In this document: piece after piece, positions 33,918 to 44,233 of the stretch
Position numbering within the stretch: the stretch's first letter is position 1
How the letters are laid out: every line of letters begins with the position of its first letter
Assembly: GCA_019925095.2 (NCBI GenBank)
Contig: CM034411.1
Span: 4,999,501-5,063,500 of the forward strand
Direction: 5' to 3'
DNA: 64,000 bases
Source of the DNA: Dendrolimus kikuchii
Taxonomy: Eukaryota > Arthropoda > Insecta > Lepidoptera > Lasiocampidae
Notes under the pieces: generated by a model
Database searches by the model: none
What the model was told of the DNA's origin: nothing
The model's input: the letters and a program-made list of their open reading frames with translations, nothing else
Made by a program: the position numbers and the translations under genes

Positions 33918-35142
33918 ACTGTTTATTAAACCTTACAGCTTAGTTTACACGTTATCATTTGTTTAGATTGCAGGAAAAACTGGAGGCGAGGTAAGGTATT
34001 ATGTTTTGTAAAAAATACCAACGTGCTGTGGCCTTGTAATAATTATAGGAAAATAATGTTTATTTTTTTGTTAGTTATAATTTCAGCACTAAAAACGACT
34101 ATAAAATTTTAAGAACACTAAATAACTGTATCTAAATATTATATAATATGGCAGGAAATAAAGACCTAAGCTTTCTTATATGTATGCTTATAACGCTGAC
34201 CAATCAGATTTTGTGAGCTGTAATAAAGAATTCAAAAGTAAATTCGGCCTGGCTAGCCACATTAGTATATACACAAAGCATAATAACGACATTTAAAGAG
34301 TCGTCGTTGCCAGGGTTTAAAAAAAAGTGGATTAAACATGGGCATAGAACATGATCAATATAAACAACCTCTTGGTAATATATGAGTATTATTTCTAGCA
34401 AGAAATTCGTAACTGTCATGAAATTGGTGATCCTATTTATACACTCACATTCACTAAGTTAATAAGGTTCATTAGATCTCGTCATCACGCCTTGCGTCAG
34501 CATGCATGACTTTTAGCTTACCTTCCGTGTTTGGTATCTCAATTAAAAATGCTGGAGACCATAGGAATTAAAGGAGAAAGCGGAATCTGAGCTCTGAATG
34601 CAACCAGGATTTATCGCTTTATTGATGATGTAAACTAAGTATCTACATACAATTAAGGAAAGCTATAACATTGTTAGCACTCCCTCAATTACTGGCAGTA
34701 GGCTACCATTTAAACTGCAATTTAAATTATTAAGAAACCTTAATATTTTTTAATTTGTGTCCATACTATTAATATTTTTGTATGGCTACAAAATTAAGAA
34801 TATTAATATTACTTAAGATCTAGAATAAATTGAATGAGTGCCAGTCAATGGGTGGGGTGTGGACCAAGGTATAGTTTACTAGGGCAGGTAAGTAGGTGTT
34901 CGCGACGTTACGCCACACATCTAAACACATTCGAAAGGACACGGAACACGCGGTTCAAATATTGACAGCGTTGTCCGTTAGAAAAAGTCCCTGTCTTAGC
35001 AAAAAATCAGTATACGAGACAATATACGAAATTACCTTATTTCAGTCTTTTATTTTAAGTCAATTACCAGAAAAGTATTTTCATCACATTCAGTACGTAG
35101 GGTAGAATGATAAGTCGCAGGTGAATAAGTCGACCACAAGAA
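33918..35142. other. AT-rich stretch
   Basis: Bases 34550-34632 resemble the 3' end of LINE-E (CTCTGAATGCAACCAGGATT, then TTGATGATG). No other feature is recognised. Confidence 0.4.
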
Positions 35143-35400
35143 TCTTATACTAATATATAAAGCTGAAGATTTTGTTTGTTTGTTTGCTTGAACGCACTAA
35201 TCTCAGGAACTACTGGTCTGATTTGAAAAATTCTTTCAGTGTTAGATTGCCCATTTATCGAGGAAGGCTATAGGTTAAATATCATCACGCTAAGACCAAT
35301 AGGAGCGGAGCACCAATGAAGAATGTTTCAAAATCGGGGGATTTATTAACTTATTTTTTTTTACCTATTCCACGCGAACGAAGTCGCGGGCAGAAGCTAG
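35143..35400 (+). mobile_element. Helitron-like Hel-1 element, complete
   Basis: 258 bp. Starts TCTTATACTAATATATAAAG after A and ends CAGAAGCTAG before T, with the terminal hairpin CGCGAACGAAGTCGCG (35374-35389), spaced as in Helitrons. No terminal duplications and no coding capacity. Confidence 0.9.
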
Positions 35401-35791
35401 TATAATACAATAATAAGAGAGATAGAAAAAGATTTATTAACTTGTAAAAAGGACGGTCACATAGGAAAAAGTATATCTGTTTCCATACTAGTTGAGCTTC
35501 GCAAGCGGGGGCAGACGCCGCAAGCCTCCGGCAGCGAAGACTCGCTTCTATAAATCTGCCTTATCACAAAAATATACCGCCCTTCTTTATATCTACCCGC
35601 AGATATACGCTCTGCAATTCTAACTTATATGTTTAATTGTTGGTTAGAATTGTTTGTTTGTTTACAGTATTTCTCCAAATATTTTTGAGGTTTGCTTTTA
35701 AACAAATAGTCGGGCCTGTGTTCCAGATACTTAGTAAGTGGGAACTGTTGTTTTGCCAACCTCGTTTACAATAAAATTCTTTTAATAAGAT

Positions 35792-36068
35792 GAAGTCGTG
35801 GTAGCGTAATGGCTCGGGCACACGTCCCAAACTCAAAGGTGCGATCCTGGCCGGAACGAGTGCACCACTTAGGGAGTTTTCTGATTTAATGTACATATTG
35901 CTACAATTACCACGTGCTGACGGTGAAGGAAAACATCGTGATGAAACCTACACATCGAGATAACCGATGTGTCAAACCTGCCAAGCCGCCTTGGACAAGC
36001 GTGGCAGGTATACTGTCCACTCTCCTATAATGGGAGGCCCGAGCATAAGGAAAATAGTACATTAATAA
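35792..36068 (+). mobile_element. tRNA-derived SINE copy with damaged box B
   Basis: GTCGTGGTAGCGTAATGGCT keeps box A, but box B has a deletion (AAAGGTGCGATCCTGG), so internal promotion is probably lost. The tail matches 23396. Confidence 0.85.
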
Positions 36069-36146
36069 ATAAAATTTGTTGCAGTAAATGGAGTAATATG
36101 ATTGTTCGCATGTAGGTATATGTAATTTATTATTTATTTATTATTT

Positions 36147-36374
36147 TATACACACATACATACATAACTTCACGCCAGTTCCCTTGCGGGGTAGGACAAC
36201 AGAGCGCCATTCAGGCTTATTCTTACACACCTCACTTGCTTCTTTGACATTCATAACTTTTGTCATGCACGCTCGTATGTTCTTAAGGCTCCTGAGATCA
36301 CCTTCTGCTAGTACACAATCAATTTTATCATGGAAGGTGTGTCGTGGCCTTCCACGACTTCTGCATCTATCCAT
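36147..36374 (-). mobile_element. RTE-like LINE 3' end with target duplication
   Basis: (ATGT)n tail and the coding end of the RTE-like ORF (TFHDKIDCVLAEGDLRSLKN). The 11-bp repeat ATTTATTATTT flanks it (36136-36146, 36375-36385). Confidence 0.82.
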
Positions 36375-36429
36375 ATTTATTATTTAATCGTTATTTATTA
36401 ACTGCACCACCGTCAGTATTAAAAACTAT

Positions 36430-36575
36430 TAATCCCTGCAAAGGGTTGCCTGCAAGAGATCGCTTCTTAGCGATAAGGCCGCCCGTTGTACCATATTTAA
36501 TCTTTTTCTACTTCTGTTTCCTTATGCTTTGGTGTACAATAAGAATTATCTATCTATATATCTCTATCTATCTAT
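36430..36575 (+). mobile_element. Stem-loop LINE 3' tail, copy 5, (ATCT)n end
   Basis: GGGTTGCCTGCAAGAGATCG then CTTCTTAGCGATAAGGCCGC: perfect stem. GTACAATAAGAATTATC and (ATCT)n follow. Confidence 0.75.
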
Positions 36576-36671
36576 TATTTATTTTGTTTCTTCTTTAATT
36601 ATATTTAATTACGATTGAATTAGTTTTAATGTTTTTAAACCTCTAAATATTATTTAATTTTTCCTTTGTTA

Positions 36672-36765
36672 TCTCCTTGGACTCTGGGTTGTCTCGAAGC
36701 GATCGCTATAAGCGATAAGGCCGCCCATTGAAATAAATGTATTCATTCATTCATTCATTTTGTTC
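36672..36765 (+). mobile_element. Stem-loop LINE 3' tail, copy 6, (ATTC)n end
   Basis: GGGTTGTCTCGAAGCGATCG, then CTATAAGCGATAAGGCCGCC, and (ATTC)n. The usual spacer is shortened. Confidence 0.7.
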
Positions 36766-36915
36766 AAAATAAACCCTTTCCCTTCGTTTGCCGTTTGATA
36801 TTCCTTTACGGATATTGATCCTTACAAGCTACACTATGATTTAGTATAATTATAAAATATCTTTTATTTTCAAAATCAACCGATTCGATTTCTGACAAGC
36901 ACAATTGATTTTTGA

Positions 36916-36944
36916 AAAATCCAATGGGGGTACCATTGGATTTT
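36916..36944. repeat. 12-bp inverted repeat
   Basis: AAAATCCAATGG (36916-36927) and CCATTGGATTTT (36933-36944) with a 5-nt loop, inside unclassified sequence. Confidence 0.7.
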
Positions 36945-37184
36945 AGTTTTCGTCAAAATCGGCCTGGAGACTCCTTTGAGTGCTTTTTGCTATTTAGCGT
37001 AGATCAAGATTTGGCCCTGAAGGCCCACTTGAATAATTCACTCTGTATATAATTGAAATACAATAAAAGAAACTTAACTTATTTATATTGTATTCTTCTC
37101 ATAGTACTATAAGTAGACTAATCAACTACTAGATTACCGTCTTCAATGGATAAGGTGCCCAGAAGACTGGATACGTTTCCTCTT

Positions 37185-37497
37185 TTTTATATATTGCATG
37201 AGTTCAGCATACACGCAGATGACCCACCTGATGGAAAGTGGTTACCATCGCCTATTACCAATTGCAGCACCAAAGGTGCCACAAATGCGCTGCTGCACTC
37301 TTAAGAGATACTAGAACCTGACCACTAATACCGGAACACAATAAAAAGGTTGTTATGGCACCATACCCTAGACCAGGGATGGTAGCCATCTAGACGGACA
37401 AATACCCTACCACCTGGCTGTAGGTTGTTTTGTCGCCTCTTACGACAGGCCGCCTGGCCGCAGGAAATTGTATTCTTTCTCCGTTCCTGCATTGATA
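37185..37497 (-). mobile_element. CGS SINE-like element, full length, divergent
   Basis: All blocks present on the minus strand, from ATCAATGCAGGAACGGAG to GAACTCATGCAATATATAAA, with scattered substitutions. Confidence 0.85.
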
Positions 37498-38157
37498 TAA
37501 ATCCTCGCTGTATCACCATACTAATCCGAGGTAAGCACCAGCCTTAAAATAACCTGAAGCATCTATGAGTCGCCTTAATAAATTTTGGTAAAAGCTCATT
37601 AAAATTAAATATTCTTCTTTGAATTAATTAATACATTTTAAACAACAAGTATTTATTATATATTAATTTCCAAGTTAATGTGAAAAAAGGTTTTACCTAC
37701 ATATATTCAATTAACAAGAAGATCGTACGCACTGTCGCGAAAAAACCCTTTTTTCCCTTTCATAATCTTCAAAAGCTTTTATATGCCTACGTAAAATGGG
37801 GTGTGTGCAAAGAAAATCGAGTCCCTTGCAAAAATTAGCCCTTAACGGGCGTGGGAGGGGGTCGGAGGGTGAATTTTTCTCGTGAGGGGTGAAACATTGT
37901 TTCGACTTTTTGTTAAGGTTGTATAAGTGAATTTCGCAGATAATTATTCGTGTAAGGGACATGAGTTTGCTTACACTTTTTATGTTTGAGTAAATTTTTA
38001 TACCTTGGTTTTATGTATAAATAAGAAAAAAGTTATAATAGTACAACATGAAATAATAATACTTGGAAAATCATATAGAAAATAGCGTCTTTAAAAAGCT
38101 ACAAGTCCTGCATTGTTGTTTTTCGCCCGCTTTTTATAATAATGATTTTTTTCTATC
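37498..38157. other. AT-rich stretch
   Basis: No recognised gene or repeat. Bases 37790-37900 contain G-rich purine runs without a coding frame. Confidence 0.35.
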
Positions 38158-38169
38158 ATTATTAGAGTC

Positions 38170-38380
38170 GTGGAAGGCCACCACACACCTTCCATGATCA
38201 AATTGATCGTGTACTAGCGGAGGGTGATGTCAGGAGCCTTAAGAACAGACGAGCGTGCATGACAGGAGCTATGAATGTCAAAGAAGCAAGTGAGGTGTGT
38301 AAGAATGGGCCTAAATGGCGCTCTGTTGTCCGTGCCTAACCCGCAAGGGAACTGGCGTGAAGTTATGTATGTATGTATGT
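38170..38380 (+). mobile_element. RTE-like LINE 3' end, first of two hits at one site
   Basis: GTGGAAGGCCACCACACACC through GCGTGAAGTTATGTATGTAT, with (ATGT)n tail. It encodes the last ~55 residues, with an early TAA (GTGCCTAACCC) shortening the C-terminus. Target repeat ATTATTAGAGTC at 38158-38169 and 38381-38392. The 5' junction shares GTC with the element. Confidence 0.88.
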
Positions 38381-38396
38381 ATTATTAGAGTCTGAG

Positions 38397-38998
38397 AGAC
38401 TGAAGTGTCCAAATTTAAATACCTGGGCTGTACCCTAACAGACACTAACACCCGCGAGGAAGATATAGATATTCGTATTTACCCTACCAAGGTATTCCAA
38501 GCTTCTCAGCCGTAAGACCAAGATACTTATATATAAAACCGTCATACGTCCAATATTGATGTACGGATGTGAGGCTTGGACCCTAACACTGAAGGAGGAG
38601 AACAAGATGTTAGTGACTGAAAGAAAGGTCCTAAGAAAGATCCTGGGTCCGACACGGGAAAGCGATGGCAACTGGCGAATTCGAAAATATGCTGAAATCG
38701 AAGAACTGGTGGATGAGCCTAATATAATAGGCGGGAGCAAGGCACATCGCTTGCCTTGGCTTGGCCACCTATATAGAATGGGGGAGGATCGCGAGGTGAA
38801 AAGAGCCTATCTGGGCAGACCAACGGGACGGCGGCCAGTTGCTCGGCCCAGATATCGCTAGAGTGACGTAGTGGAGGCTGATCTGCGCAAGCTTCATGCC
38901 TATGACTGGCAGGAGACAGTGCTGAACAGGAAGGAGTGGAGTATTCTCATTTCGGAGGCCAGGACTCATTTTGGGTCGTTGAGCTGCAGCAGTTAGTT
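38397..38998 (+). pseudogene. RTE-like LINE-D, second hit at the same site
   Basis: The frame encodes KTVIRPILMYGCEAWTLTLK, MLVTERKVLRKILGPTRESD, WLGHLYRMGEDREVKRAYLG, then DVVEADLRKLHAYDWQETVL and ISEARTHFGSL. An in-frame TAG near 38859 (YR*SDVVEAD) interrupts it; the second copy has TGG at this place, so it is probably a W-to-stop change. These are C-terminal RTE-type landmarks without the RT core. The element is flanked by the 16-bp repeat ATTATTAGAGTCTGAG (38381-38396, 38999-39014), whose left copy is also the right target repeat of the preceding RTE insertion. The tail is GCAGTTAGTT. It is 5'-truncated and dead. Confidence 0.85.
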
Positions 38999-39036
38999 AT
39001 TATTAGAGTCTGAGCTAATTTTATGACCTAAGCAAA

Positions 39037-39197
39037 CATACATACATACATACATAACTTCACGCCAGTTCCCTTGCGGGGTAGGCACGAACAACAGAGC
39101 GCCATTTAGGCCCATTCTTACACACCTCACTTGCTTCTTTGACATTCATAGCTCTTGTCATGCACGCTCGTCTGTTCTTAAAGCTCCTGACATCACA
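39037..39197 (-). mobile_element. RTE-like LINE 3' end
   Basis: (ATGT)n tail and coding end of the family at 45062. The 8-bp repeat TAAGCAAA flanks it (39029-39036, 39198-39205). It lies 22 bp from the double insertion. Confidence 0.85.
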
Positions 39198-39284
39198 TAA
39201 GCAAAGTAACTAGAATATACAAAAGTTACTACCTAAATTAGTTTAAGTATTTATGTATCTATTGCCCCCTTTTCCTGACCTACC

Positions 39285-39475
39285 TACATCGGCAGATTAG
39301 TTAAGAATTACCTTTAAAATAGGTTGCCTGGAAGAGATCGCCTTAAGCCATAAGGCCGCCTAGTGTATTGCCTAAAAAGTATTATAAATATGGTGATTGT
39401 GTTGATGCAGTTGATTGTGCCCTAATGGCGATCTACAATCGTTTTATCTGTCAGTGGTAATAGAATAAATGTATA
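39285..39475 (+). mobile_element. Stem-loop LINE 3' tail, copy 7
   Basis: TACATCGGCAGATTAG upstream block as in 45636 (inverted), 49440 and 49620, then AGGTTGCCTGGAAGAGATCG and CCTTAAGCCATAAGGCCGCC. The stem is broken here. Confidence 0.65.
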
Positions 39476-39738
39476 TTTTGATGTGCTATAATGTGTTATG
39501 TATCTATCTATAATTTGCGATAAAAAAATCGTCTTGTACACAGATATCAGCTGTAGAATTTCAAAACCTAGCATCTGAGAACGTCAAGTTAATAACCTAA
39601 CAAGTGACTGTGGTCACCAGATTTTGAAATTGTATCAGTTGCTAGGTTATGAAAGTAAAATTTAAAACTCCCGCTCGTTTTCATTGGTGGTAGTGAAGTT
39701 TGTTCTCTGATAAAGTTAGGTGAACTATATATACATAT

Positions 39739-40228
39739 TGTTACAACTCAGGTCCCGACAAAAACAAAATCCATCTGCATATCTGAAACAAAACACGTTT
39801 TATTACCTACCGGCATTTAAACTAGTTGTAACTCTGTTATGATCGTCTTCTTTTGTTTACTTTGTGTTTAAAATTTATGATTAGAAAACAGCCCATTTTT
39901 TATTGTACTCTTTTATGACAGTTTGCGGCCGAGTCATTAGCCAGGTGTGGCGGATTAAGTCGACTTAGATACGGGGACATTGCATTTGTGCAGTATAAAA
40001 CGATGACCTGATGGAGGGGGAGGCAGTCGAGCGAGAACCACGATCGAAGCGAGACGTGTGTATTACAATCGGGAATCTAATAAGTGACGGACTCTGCGCG
40101 TTTTATTGAATTAGGACGTTCTTAATTACGTTTGGACTTGTTGCGTTCGGTTGTGTTATACGTGTTTGTATAGTTCTAATAAAGTCTATAGTAATCCTAA
40201 AGGCATTTCAGTTTGGCGACTCATAACA
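39739..40228 (+). mobile_element. Solo LTR, family LTR-1, with ATAT duplication
   Basis: 490 bp, TGTTAC..ATAACA, flanked by ATAT (39735-39738, 40229-40232). TATA box TATAAAA at 39994-40000, AATAAA at 40178-40183. It shares AAACAGCCCATTTTTTATTG, GTGCAGTATAAAACGATG and TAATAGTGACGGACT-type blocks with the other two copies. Confidence 0.92.
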
Positions 40229-40721
40229 ATATAATACTCGCAATGCAAACTGTACATAATAAATCTAATACTACATAGGTTCTAGGATTATTCATAGCTA
40301 GTTATAAAGATATTAATTTAGAAACCCACCAATATTTCTGTATCATCATATCCGCTCGGAAGTTGTACTGAGGAAGGGAGGGAAAAGAGCGCTCCCTTCT
40401 AATTGGAAGAGAGGATCCGAAGTTACTCCCACGGATTAAAATATTTATTTTTGGCAGGGAAAAGAAAAAGTACTGCCTGTACAGTTGTACACAGAAGTGC
40501 TATGGGGCAATCAATTATTTTTCGTTATTAACCCTTTAAGACAGAACCACCACAAATTTGTGGTCAAATACAGATAATTGAAACGAACTTTGAACTGATG
40601 CTTTCTCTCTCTAACTACATAGAATCTGTATTAGAGTAAAAGAGACGATATAATTTTCTTGGTTTTGGCGCGACAAAAATAATATTAACTTTATACCCTC
40701 AGAAGGGTAAACAATTTCCAC

Positions 40722-40795
40722 TGCTGAACATAGGCCTCCTTAAGAGTGCACGACATATCCGGTCTCCCCCGCCTTCCTCATCCAGCCCTTGCGCT
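40722..40795 (-). mobile_element. LINE-type 3' tail relic (GGAGGCCTATGTTCAGCAG)
   Basis: Minus strand GACCGGATATGTCGTGCACT then CTTAAGGAGGCCTATGTTCA and GCAGTGGAAA. This word is a frequent lepidopteran LINE 3' end, and it resembles the tail of the tRNA-SINE. Confidence 0.55.
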
Positions 40796-41651
40796 TCGTG
40801 ATAGAACGCAAAGTAGCGATTTTTCTATATATTTTGTATAAATATTCTTATGTGATGTAGCTTAGTAGACTGAACGCTGTGTCAGTAAGAGTAGCACAAT
40901 TGGCTCAAGCGTTTTCAGTCCGGAATTTTTGATATCAAAGCTGAAGCTCGCTCTGATCGACCTGTTACGGATAAAGTCGCTGCTATTTTTGAAAAAGTGT
41001 CACAAAATCTTTTATTCTAAAAAAATATTATTATTAGTTTTACTTCGGCTTAATAATCGGTTATATTGATTCTCTAATCAGTACTGTACAATGTAAAACT
41101 CGTATCTCATTCTCTGGCAGGCTTAGTCCTATAGATTTATGTGTTTATATCTTTTTAGTGTCGCTTTTTCGTTTCATCAACTTCAAAATCACAACTATTC
41201 TAAAGAAGTTTCACTTCAAAAATATAAAAAACTGATTTATATGATGTAGTCGAAGTGGAAATACAAACACGTCTTTATCTATCGAAGGTCATCTATAACA
41301 CAACGATATGGATAAACTTAAATCGAATAAGAATTTTTGAATAAACTCTAATAAATTTATTATAGTATATATTTTATTTTTAATTTAATTTATATATAAT
41401 TTCGTTTATTTTTAATATTTAGTTGTATTTTTTTTAACTTAGTTTAGTATAAACTATTTATGTAATAAAAAATATTCACCTATTCAAAGAATTAAATAAA
41501 ACATAATAATCTAATAAATTAATTTAACACTCATATTTTCATTCATTCAAACTGGTAAAAAAGCATTGCTGCCAATTTTCTAGATGAATGTACCTATTTT
41601 TCTGTAGAAAAACCATAGAGCTTACAATTATGTGAAATTTAATGAATTTAA
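40796..41651. other. AT-rich stretch
   Basis: No gene or named repeat. Very AT-rich from 41330 to 41560. Confidence 0.4.
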
Positions 41652-41791
41652 ATCTCTCCCTTAAGAGAGCAGCAGCGCATTTGTAACACCTTTGGTGTTG
41701 CAAATGTCCATAGGCGATGGTAACCGCTTTCCATCAAGTGCCCACTTGATTCACGTCTGCCTGTCTGCTGAACTCCTGCAATAAACATTTT
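41652..41791 (+). mobile_element. CGS element, 5'-truncated, with a micro-palindrome
   Basis: From TCTCCCTTAAGAGAGCAGCA to CTCCTGCAATAAACATTT. Where other copies have CATCAAGTGGGCCGTC, this one has ATCAAGTG-CC-CACTTGAT (41733-41750) followed by TCACGTC: an inserted inverted copy of the left arm. Confidence 0.85.
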
Positions 41792-43055
41792 TTTTTAAAG
41801 CATTCCAACGCGATTAAAAATGCGACCAGAAACATGCATAGTACAGTTTTTGGAACGAACAAATCGTAGGGCACACGCGTCTGTTTCATGATTAAAAATC
41901 TTATCGGAGTCTACGCACGTATTGTTATGCTAAATTTTCTAATTAAATTTTAAATTACAGTGTTATTTTCTTTGATAAACTTTTTTTAAATATATGATTA
42001 ATTATCGTGTTTAGTTTAGATACAAAAATTGTAAATTTGCCATTGGACTTCTTCTTACAGCAGCGTTGATTAGGTACTTACCATCAGCTAGGTTGTCGGT
42101 GTGACCGAGTCTTATTTAAAAGAAAAAAAATGGTCTTTGGCTTATTGGTAGGACTATTTTACTTAATAATTTGAATTTCAAAAATCATACTTACATAGAA
42201 AAATAAAATATTAGTTTCTAGTTCTTTAAATTTAAATATAAAAATGGATGCATACCCGTGGATACGTTAATACTTCTCACATTAGGATTAACAATTTAGC
42301 TAAAAGTTAATTATATTATCCTTGAGAGATTTGAAGCTCTCCGAGGATAAAAACAGCCTTATTGCTAGATATATTTCGTAGACGCAAAAACAATAATCTT
42401 TATATTATAAAATCCATTAATTCAAATGTTTGTTTGTTTCAGCACTGCATGCGAACTGATTTAGATGAAATTAGCATTAACCATGTTTAAGGGACTACTG
42501 AGTAATATGATGTTGCTTCTCTTAATTAGCTTTAAATAACTGTGTGATATATGGTTTTTCTCATATAATCAAGCATTGTGCAGGCTTTTGCAGCTTATCC
42601 GAAGAGATTGTAAAAGTAGACGCCTACCATTCTAATGAATTTTTATATCACGTGGCAAATCCAAGTAAAACACTAATAATAGATACCGCAACGTGTAACG
42701 CTAAACCAGAAACTAGGAATATAATACATTTTTATCTTCTTTAATTGTTACTGGAGAGTTTCTTGGAGATTTTTCTCCCCAACCCATCATTAGTGGACGT
42801 TACATTGACTTACACCGTTGGTGACGCCGGTCTCACACACCGGGTTGGCAACAAAAATCCAGAACTGGTACTCACGTTGTCTCCCCCAGATTAACTACTG
42901 GTAGGGGGCGTAAAGTAAGGAAGCTACTCGTAATCACAACGCATATTGATAACGGGTTAAAAAATTATTCGACTTTTTCCTACCACTCGGTCTCTCAGAT
43001 ATGAATATATACGTCACAAATGGCGGGTTAAAACAGCGATAATGTATTGCAAGAC
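41792..43055. other. AT-rich stretch
   Basis: The open frame at 42544-42744 has no recognisable domain or coding bias. Nothing else seen. Confidence 0.35.
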
Positions 43056-43099
43056 ATGGAGTAGGAAGTAGATTAAAATTAATCTACTTCCTACTCCAT
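43056..43099. repeat. Perfect 21-bp inverted repeat with 2-nt loop
   Basis: Left arm 43056-43076 begins ATGGAGTAGGAAGTAG. Right arm 43079-43099 is its exact reverse complement, with AA between. It would form a perfect hairpin. Confidence 0.95.
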
Positions 43100-43164
43100 A
43101 TTATCCTATTCATGAACATCAAAGTATTATCGGAACTTACTTTGAATAAAAACTTTTATATTAC

Positions 43165-43505
43165 ATTCATACATACATAACTTCACGCCAGTTCCCATGC
43201 GGGGTAGGCACGAACAACAGAGCGCCATTTAGGCTTATTCTTACACACTTCACTTGCTTCTTTGACATTCATAACTCTTGTCATGTATGATCGCTCTTTT
43301 GTTTACTGTTTAAAATTAATTAGACAGCCTGACATGGCACCTTCTGCTAGTCACACGATCGATTTGATCATTTGTGCAAGGTGTGTCGTGGCCTTCCATC
43401 GACTTGTATTACAATGCATAAGTGACCGCGTTTTATCCACTTTTGCATTGTATGGATCTGTAGATTAAATCATTCTTTCCATATCATGCATGACATCAAA
43501 GTGGT
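43165..43505 (-). mobile_element. RTE-like LINE 3' end, internally scrambled
   Basis: Normal tail and end (CATACATAACTTCACGCCAG to CATAACTCTTGTCATG), then foreign sequence (TTGTTTACTGTTTAAAATTA), then pieces of the upstream LINE region with small insertions. TTGAATAAAAACTTTTATAT lies on both sides (about 43142-43161 and 43517-43536), probably the target duplication. Confidence 0.7.
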
Positions 43506-43524
43506 AGGGCACTTTTTGAATAAA

Positions 43525-43627
43525 AACTTTTATATTAGAGTAAATAAAGAGTGAAAATCGACTCCATCCCCTTCATTGTTCCTGAGAACCCGTCTAATGG
43601 AAAAAAGGATAAAATTTTAGGGGCGTA
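43525..43627 (+). repeat. 103-bp direct repeat, copy 1
   Basis: From AACTTTTATATTAGAGTAAA to ATTTTAGGGGCGTA. Apparently identical to 44046-44148, 521 bp downstream. Confidence 0.9.
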
Positions 43628-43925
43628 GCGGAATATCCTTTTAATATTTTTTTCATTAAAGTTTTTAATATTAATGGAAAAGTATCGGAGTTGCCGGCAT
43701 GTTGTAATTATTTTTTCTACTCCCATTTTACTGTCTAACGGGCACCCGTTTTTACCTGAAACATGGGATCTTTGGCGGCCTCTTACACTACACAACAATA
43801 GTCTTTAAAAGGTACATAATATCGAGCTAACCGCCATTTTATCGTAAGCGAGATTCGGACGTAAATATATTTTTTGTTGTAAAAGGTATTTTAAACATTT
43901 ATTTTGTTTTAAGACTTTCAGTCCA

Positions 43926-43972
43926 GTGGGTCGTCTGCCCGTCTGCTGAATTCCTGCAATTAAAAAAAAAAT
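43926..43972 (+). mobile_element. CGS tail stub
   Basis: CCAGTGGGTCGTCTGCCCGT then CTGCTGAATTCCTGCAATTA and A-run. Only the last ~45 bp of the family. Confidence 0.7.
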
Positions 43973-44047
43973 GCATTCTTTCCACATGCTCGAACCACCG
44001 GAGCATTCCTTTCCTTACCTTCACCCCGACACTCTCTTTCAGACCAA
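43971..44047 (-). mobile_element. RTE-like LINE internal fragment
   Basis: ATGCATTCTTTCCACATGCT to CTCTTTCAGACCAAC, encoding on the minus strand the VGLKESVGVKVRKGMLRWFE-like segment. It abuts the CGS poly-A on one side and the second 103-bp repeat on the other. Confidence 0.75.
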
Positions 44048-44148
44048 CTTTTATATTAGAGTAAATAAAGAGTGAAAATCGACTCCATCCCCTTCATTGT
44101 TCCTGAGAACCCGTCTAATGGAAAAAAGGATAAAATTTTAGGGGCGTA
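44046..44148 (+). repeat. 103-bp direct repeat, copy 2
   Basis: Same sequence as 43525-43627; followed at once by an RTE tail (CATACATAACTTC). Confidence 0.9.
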
Positions 44149-44233
44149 CATACATAACTTCGTAGGCACGAACAACAGAGCGCCATTTAGGTTCATTCTT
44201 ACACACCTCACTTGCTTCTTTGACATTCATAAC
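44149..44233 (-). mobile_element. RTE-like LINE 3' stub
   Basis: CATACATAACTTC-GTAGGCACGAAC, lacking the ACGCCAGTTCCCTTGCGGG block, to TTGACATTCATAAC. Confidence 0.75.

Noticed and set aside
36551..36765. Short tandem repeats that could suggest CRISPR or satellite
   Set aside because: They are microsatellite tails of LINE insertions, with no spacer structure; eukaryotic context.
40501..40720. Gene-like unique sequence near 40.5 kb
   Set aside because: No open frame of note; only common AT-rich words were seen.
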